Shown here: positions 60,226-64,000 of the stretch, piece after piece
Layout of the letters: every line of letters begins with the position of its first letter
Numbering within the stretch: the stretch's first letter is position 1
Assembly: GCF_016616095.2 (NCBI RefSeq)
Contig: NZ_CP067089.2
Location: forward strand, 2,542,001-2,606,000
Reading direction: 5' to 3'
DNA from: Breznakiella homolactica
Lineage (GTDB): Bacteria; Spirochaetota; Spirochaetia; Treponematales; Breznakiellaceae
DNA length: 64,000 nt
Made by a program: the position numbers and the translations under genes
The notes under the pieces: generated by a model
Databases searched by the model: none
Told to the model about the DNA's origin: nothing
Seen by the model: only the letters and a program-made list of their open reading frames with translations

Positions 60226-61239
60226 TTAAGCGTTATTGCGGCTGGTGAGCCTTAAGATTGGGTAACCCGGGAAAGAATGGAGGGTGAACCCATACAGGAC
60301 ACCCTGCCCATTGCCGCACAATCCATGAAACCGCAGAGAAGAAAAGGGAAAGCCCAGCTGGGCAGCAATGTTCAGATCCATGTCGAATATGGTTAAACCA
60401 CCTCCCCGTTCTCCGGCGTAGATATACTGGCTGTCGCCCCAAAGACTCGAAGGCTGGTAAAAGCATTCGGCAGCATACCCCAGAAGTTCTCCGTCCCCGG
60501 AGAAAACATGAACAGCGCTGCCTTCCCGGTCGGCGACCCAGACCCGGTCAAGGACATCTATCCAGATGCTGTGCACCACAAGAAATTTCCCGGGACCTTC
60601 ACCCGGTTCTCCCCAGGTCTTGAGCAGCTGGCCGTCCTTGCTGAATTTATGCACGGCTGCGTTTCCGTATCCGTCGCTGAAGTACATTTCTCCTTTGGAG
60701 TTGAAAGCCACGCCGGTAGGTTTGTTGAAAGGCGGCGCGGTTCGTTTTATGGTTCGGACCTTTTCCAGAAATTCAAGATTAGGATTGGAATATTGATCAT
60801 ACGTTACCAGCCGGCCTGCTGCCCGCAGCTTCTGCCAAATATTCGGATCGTAACCGGTATCGCTGGGCTTGCCGAGATTTCCGATATCCCGGATCAGCTC
60901 TCCGGTCATACTTAGTTCCCGTGCTCCGTGCAGCCCGTCATCAACACACAAAAGAGTTCCCGCCGGTGTTATTTTGATGTCGTGAATGGTTTTGAAAAGC
61001 CCTTTGCCAAAATCGCGGAGGTAATTTCCATCGCTGTCGAGTACAACAACAGGGTGATCGATGTCCCTGCAGACGGCGTAAATAGTACCTGTCTCGTCAC
61101 AGCAGCCGGTGGGAAAACCGGCTGCCGCTAAATGGGCAGGCACCTTGGCAAAGTCCGGCTCCAGCTGATAGCTGAAACCGTTATTCCGGTAAAACTGTTC
61201 AGCTGATTTTGTTCTGTCGTTCCCTTGTATCCGCTTCAT
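60226..61239 (-). CDS. Six-bladed beta-propeller protein (NHL/SMP-30-like)
   Basis: 337 residues made of repeated beta blades: GTIYAVCRDIDHPVVVLDSDGNYLRDFGKGLF, KPTGVAFNSKGEMYFSDGYGNAAVHKFSKDGQLLKTWGEPGEGPGKF, and SIWIDVLDRVWVADREGSAVHVFSGDGELLG. This is NHL-type propeller sequence, related to lactonases and sugar-acid enzymes, but metal ligands of SMP-30 are not obvious. No signal peptide. It lies two bases after the short-chain dehydrogenase gene. A lactonase or a substrate-binding role in this acid pathway is plausible. Confidence 0.8.
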   Translation of the reverse strand: MKRIQGNDRTKSAEQFYRNNGFSYQLEPDFAKVPAHLAAAGFPTGCCDETGTIYAVCRDIDHPVVVLDSDGNYLRDFGKGLFKTIHDIKITPAGTLLCVDDGLHGARELSMTGELIRDIGNLGKPSDTGYDPNIWQKLRAAGRLVTYDQYSNPNLEFLEKVRTIKRTAPPFNKPTGVAFNSKGEMYFSDGYGNAAVHKFSKDGQLLKTWGEPGEGPGKFLVVHSIWIDVLDRVWVADREGSAVHVFSGDGELLGYAAECFYQPSSLWGDSQYIYAGERGGGLTIFDMDLNIAAQLGFPFSSLRFHGLCGNGQGVLYGFTLHSFPGYPILRLTSRNNA

Positions 61240-61240
61240 A

Positions 61241-62041
61241 TCAATTATCCCCTAAATATGTACTAGGACGGAGGAGTTCCCCTCCGTCAGCTATAACCGT
61301 GGAACCGGTCATAAATGAGTAAGCGTCGGTGACCATGGTGGCAATGATATTTCCGGCATCCGCGGGAACTCCCAGACGGCCGACGGGCAGTTTCTTCACC
61401 TTGTCATCGAAAATTTCCTGTTTTGAAAAAATATCCTTGTTAATGCCGGTGAGTATGCATCCGGGGGCGAAACTGTTGACACGTACCCCATAAGGCGCCA
61501 GGGTCGCTGCCAGACTCTGCATCAGCGACTGCAGCGATGCCTTCGTGGTAGAATAGATCGCCTGATCCGACAGCGGGAAAAGGCCATTGACCGAAGTAAC
61601 AATCACAATACTGCCGCTGCGCTGGCCCTTCATGATGTTTCCGGCATGCCGAAGCCCGAACCAGGCTCCTTTAAAATTAGTCGTCATTAACGCGTCAAAT
61701 TCTTCTTCCGTAATGTTCAGGGCGTCTTTCCGGATCTGGCGGCCGGCGTTGGAAATATAGATATCCAGCCTTCCCTGTTCTTTGCGGTACTTTTCAAAGA
61801 AAGCATCCACCTGTTCTTTTTTGGAAACATCCACGATATGGGATGAGCTTCTGCCGTTTATTTTGGCAATTTCCTCGGCGGTGGCGTCGAGCCCTTCGGC
61901 GCTGCGGCCGATGAGCGCGACCTCGGCGCCAAAGTTAGCTAACGCTACTGCCGCTGCCTGGCCGATTCCCGAGCTGGCACCCGTAACAACAGCCTTCCGG
62001 CCGTCCAGAGAGAAATATTTCCGGATATATGATTCGTTCAT
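61241..62041 (-). CDS. Short-chain dehydrogenase/reductase
   Basis: 266 residues of the classical SDR family. Cofactor motif AVVTGASSGIGQAAAVAL (residues about 16-33), NAG in ISNAGRQIRKDAL, and the catalytic Ser-Tyr-Lys with SVNGLF then IYSTTKASLQSLM. C-terminal TDAYSFMTGSTVIADGGEL is typical. The Asn in NAG and Arg-lacking first turn suggest NAD use. It oxidises a hydroxyl in the same operon as the hydroxyacid dehydrogenase. SD GGAG is present. Confidence 0.9.
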   Translation of the reverse strand: MNESYIRKYFSLDGRKAVVTGASSGIGQAAAVALANFGAEVALIGRSAEGLDATAEEIAKINGRSSSHIVDVSKKEQVDAFFEKYRKEQGRLDIYISNAGRQIRKDALNITEEEFDALMTTNFKGAWFGLRHAGNIMKGQRSGSIVIVTSVNGLFPLSDQAIYSTTKASLQSLMQSLAATLAPYGVRVNSFAPGCILTGINKDIFSKQEIFDDKVKKLPVGRLGVPADAGNIIATMVTDAYSFMTGSTVIADGGELLRPSTYLGDN

Positions 62042-62054
62042 TTCTTTCTCCGCT

Positions 62055-63194
62055 TTAGAAAAAATCAGTTTGGCGGAAAACAGGTTCCCCGCTTTTAAGA
62101 GTCATCTCGCAGCGGATGAGCCGGCTGCCTTCCAAAACTTCGCCTAAATAGTCGGTAAAGCGGACCGGTTTTTCCAGAACCCGCAGAATAGCCAGATCAG
62201 CCGGCGCACCGGGCCGGATAAATCCGGCTTTGTTGCCGAGGAACGCCTTCGCGGGGGTTTCCGTACTCAGCCGGATAAGCTCTTCCACAGAGAAACCCAG
62301 GTGAAGGTATTCGCTGAGAATATAACCGAGCGAATGAGCGGGCATGCGGTACAGGGAAAAACGGCTCAGGTCCGAAGTGATCAGATCCGGCTTAAAACCC
62401 TGATCCAAGGCGGCCCTGGCCATCTTGATAGAAGCGCCGCCCCGCCCGTGGGCCACATCGAACAAAACACCCCGGCGCTGTGCCTCGAATACCTCCGGCA
62501 GAACGTTTCCGTTCTTGTCGAGAATCACGCCATCCCCTGTATTATGGAAGACGTGACAGTACACATCCCCGGGCGCAAGCTGCGGCAAGACCTCATCCAC
62601 CGGGAGCGGGCAGTCGATCATGTGAACCACCAGCGGCAGGCCCGCCTGCCGGGCAAGCTGCACTGAAGCGGTCAGCGCGCCGGTACCGTGGTTTTTCAGC
62701 ATGGGCGCCCCAAGGCGGAGTTTGATGCCAACGATGTTGTCCCGGTATTTTTCACAATAACGAAGGATCTTCTCAGTCTCAAAACGGGCGGGATCCAGTT
62801 CCTCCGGATTAAGATGTGAAGTCTGGCCCACGGAGCCGACGTTCAGGAATGATTTGATCGTAACCTGGCTGCCCGCGATGACAGAATTATAGAAATTCTG
62901 AAAACCGGATACACCGCAGGTCCCGCCGTCCAGCACGGTGGTGACACCGCTCGGAAAGCAGCCGGTCTCTGCCTGAAAGGAATTATCACTGGAGCCGTAG
63001 TTAACATGGGCGTGGGCGTCAATCAATCCGGGAACCACCAGGCATCCCGCGGCGTCGATTATCTGAACATCCTCAGCGGCGCTGGAAGATTCCGGCATAA
63101 CAATAACGCCGTCCTCAACCGCGAGGTCCATCACCGTATCCACACCCGAAGATGGATCAAGCACACGGCCGTTTTTGATCAAAAAAGAATACAT
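62055..63194 (-). CDS. Amidohydrolase/deacetylase-family metallohydrolase
   Basis: 379 residues of the dihydroorotase/EF_0837-type amidohydrolase group. Metal motif GLIDAHAHVNYG near residue 60, a likely carboxylated lysine in VGIKLRLG, His in LPLVVHMIDCP and in VYCHVFHN, and a late Asp in LITSDLSRF. EF_0837-type enzymes have been proposed to act on N-acyl or cyclic amino-acid derivatives, and often sit with a selA-like or lyase gene; none is seen here. It is first in the operon, 86 codons of promoter region from the divergent 2-hydroxyacid dehydrogenase. The substrate is likely the compound brought in by TctABC. Confidence 0.85.
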   Translation of the reverse strand: MYSFLIKNGRVLDPSSGVDTVMDLAVEDGVIVMPESSSAAEDVQIIDAAGCLVVPGLIDAHAHVNYGSSDNSFQAETGCFPSGVTTVLDGGTCGVSGFQNFYNSVIAGSQVTIKSFLNVGSVGQTSHLNPEELDPARFETEKILRYCEKYRDNIVGIKLRLGAPMLKNHGTGALTASVQLARQAGLPLVVHMIDCPLPVDEVLPQLAPGDVYCHVFHNTGDGVILDKNGNVLPEVFEAQRRGVLFDVAHGRGGASIKMARAALDQGFKPDLITSDLSRFSLYRMPAHSLGYILSEYLHLGFSVEELIRLSTETPAKAFLGNKAGFIRPGAPADLAILRVLEKPVRFTDYLGEVLEGSRLIRCEMTLKSGEPVFRQTDFF

Positions 63195-63317
63195 ACGTTT
63201 TCCTATTTCTCCTTATTAGTGCAATTTCAATTAATCCATCCAATAAGTGGAGTTATCGGACAAATTTTCTATAAATTACAAATTATATAAAATAACTATT
63301 GCAAACAAACTGGATTG

Positions 63318-63367
63318 ATTATACCATGTCTTTATGAATTGTCAACAATTTCTGTTTTATGTCAGCA
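63318..63367 (-). promoter_or_regulatory. Amidohydrolase-operon promoter with paired GntR-type sites
   Basis: On the minus strand TTGACA (63345-63340), 16-base spacer and a perfect TATAAT (63323-63318). TGTCAACA at 63340-63347 covers the -35 box, and TGTCAGCA at 63360-63367 lies 20 bp upstream. TTGTCAACAA fits the FadR-subfamily pattern T-N-GT-N2-AC-N-A. The rest of the 374-base gap (63195-63568) holds no gene. Confidence 0.65.
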
Positions 63368-63568
63368 TTTTATCTGGCCACAAAATTGAAGCTGTATTTC
63401 CGCCATCTTTACAGACAGCCTGCAATACCATTAAATCAGTGGAAAAAATCCGCCCGCAGTGGCCAGCGTGGAAGGACCATTTTCGGTAAATTCCAAACCG
63501 GTCAGCCAAAGACTGGAACCGGACTATAGATACCTGATGTTTTGTCAGGTTAAGGAGAAGGAGAAAAA

Positions 63569-64000
63569 ATGAAAGTTCTGATCTCTTTGCCATGGAAACG
63601 GGATGATATTCTGCGCTTGGATGAATTTACGAAAAAACTGGAAGCAGCGGGCTGCCGCGTAACCGTGAGCCCGGGAACCGCGCGCATGACAGAGGAAGAG
63701 CTCATCCGGGCGGCGCAGGGCTGCTGTGCCCATATATGCGGCGGCGATGCCTGGACCTCCAAAGCGATGGACGCGCTGCCGGAGATACGGATTATCTCAC
63801 GGATCGGTGTTGGACATGAAACAGTGGATATTGAAGCCGCCAGAAACCGGGGTATCGCGGTTACAGTGACTCCGGGCGCAGGGGCTCAATATGTTGCGGA
63901 GTATGCCTTCACCGCGCTGCTGGCCCTTTCCCGCCGTCTTTATCAGAACGATACGCAGATGCGGGAAGGGAACTGGAGTCCGGTGATCGGCAGGTCGGTA
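63569..64000 (+). CDS. D-isomer-specific 2-hydroxyacid dehydrogenase (5' part, runs off window)
   Basis: 144 codons of a phosphoglycerate-dehydrogenase-family enzyme. Visible: MKVLISLPWKRDD, the substrate-domain GGDAWTSKAMDALPEIRIISRIGVGHETVDIEAARNRGIAV and the start of the NAD domain in PGAGAQYVAEYAFTALLALSRR. The NAD-binding GxGxxG would come just beyond the edge. SD AAGGAGAAGGAG. Divergent from the amidohydrolase operon across the paired GntR-type sites. It is clearly related to the enzyme at 59221-60207 (same IRIISRIGVG hinge) and may act on a different step or isomer. Confidence 0.88.
   Translation, partial: MKVLISLPWKRDDILRLDEFTKKLEAAGCRVTVSPGTARMTEEELIRAAQGCCAHICGGDAWTSKAMDALPEIRIISRIGVGHETVDIEAARNRGIAVTVTPGAGAQYVAEYAFTALLALSRRLYQNDTQMREGNWSPVIGRSV

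Noticed and set aside
63195-63568. Small frames in the gap before the last gene
   Set aside because: They overlap the promoter and operators and lack SDs.

Overview
The window looks like chromosome from a Treponema-type spirochaete of moderately high GC, probably host- or gut-associated. Three things point that way: a very large acidic TPR membrane protein resembling the spirochaete-only flagellar collar protein FlcA (38416-42099), a DUF2259-type secreted protein, and many small lipoproteins and binding proteins whose signal peptides end in AGGG or AxC. There is no rRNA, CRISPR array, insertion sequence or phage module. One tRNA (Val, anticodon CAC) was found. The assignment to a genus is inference.

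Layout. 1-8080 (minus): a peptide-type ABC transporter (two permeases, two ATPases, binding protein) followed by a creatininase-family amidohydrolase and an M42 aminopeptidase cut by the left edge, with a YheO/DauR-type regulator upstream. 8218-16800: a second Opp/Dpp-type ABC transporter whose binding protein has its two halves in swapped order (circular permutation), plus an N-acetylneuraminate-lyase-like aldolase, an RpiR/SIS regulator and a YhcH/NanQ-like protein. This set resembles a sialic-acid-type uptake locus and is bracketed by two direct copies of a 140-bp palindromic repeat. 16903-22790: a GPH sugar symporter, a YczE-like membrane protein, a CDF metal exporter, a lipoprotein and a 642-residue orphan. 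22999-26856: ROK regulator and a kinase, class II aldolase and D-lyxose-isomerase-type cupin that together make a plausible ketose catabolic route. 27165-36704: housekeeping and envelope genes (CmpB-type membrane protein, SSB, U32 peptidase, MarC, thioredoxin, lipoproteins, a polyprenol-kinase-like protein). Several of these have a -10 box exactly six or seven bases before the start codon and no ribosome binding site, which suggests leaderless mRNAs.

37001-49622: tRNA-Val with a consensus promoter, a serine hydrolase, the FlcA-like gene divergent from a glycogen-binding-fold secreted protein, a fumarate-reductase-like flavoprotein lipoprotein, a barrel-like secreted protein plus a metallophosphoesterase behind duplicated operators, an RpiR regulator with a ferredoxin/FrhB-like protein, and a divergent MATE exporter. 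49657-54998: a beta-helix lipoprotein, a small lipoprotein and a GH13 enzyme. 55209-64000: a tripartite tricarboxylate transporter (TctABC) with a FadR-type GntR regulator, and a four-gene operon (amidohydrolase, short-chain dehydrogenase, beta-propeller, 2-hydroxyacid dehydrogenase) divergent from a second hydroxyacid dehydrogenase cut by the right edge. Matching pairs of TGTCAACA-type sites 20 bp apart lie before the GntR gene and before the amidohydrolase operon, so one regulator may control uptake and catabolism of a single unidentified acid.

All function calls are from reading motifs in translated sequence. No database search was run.
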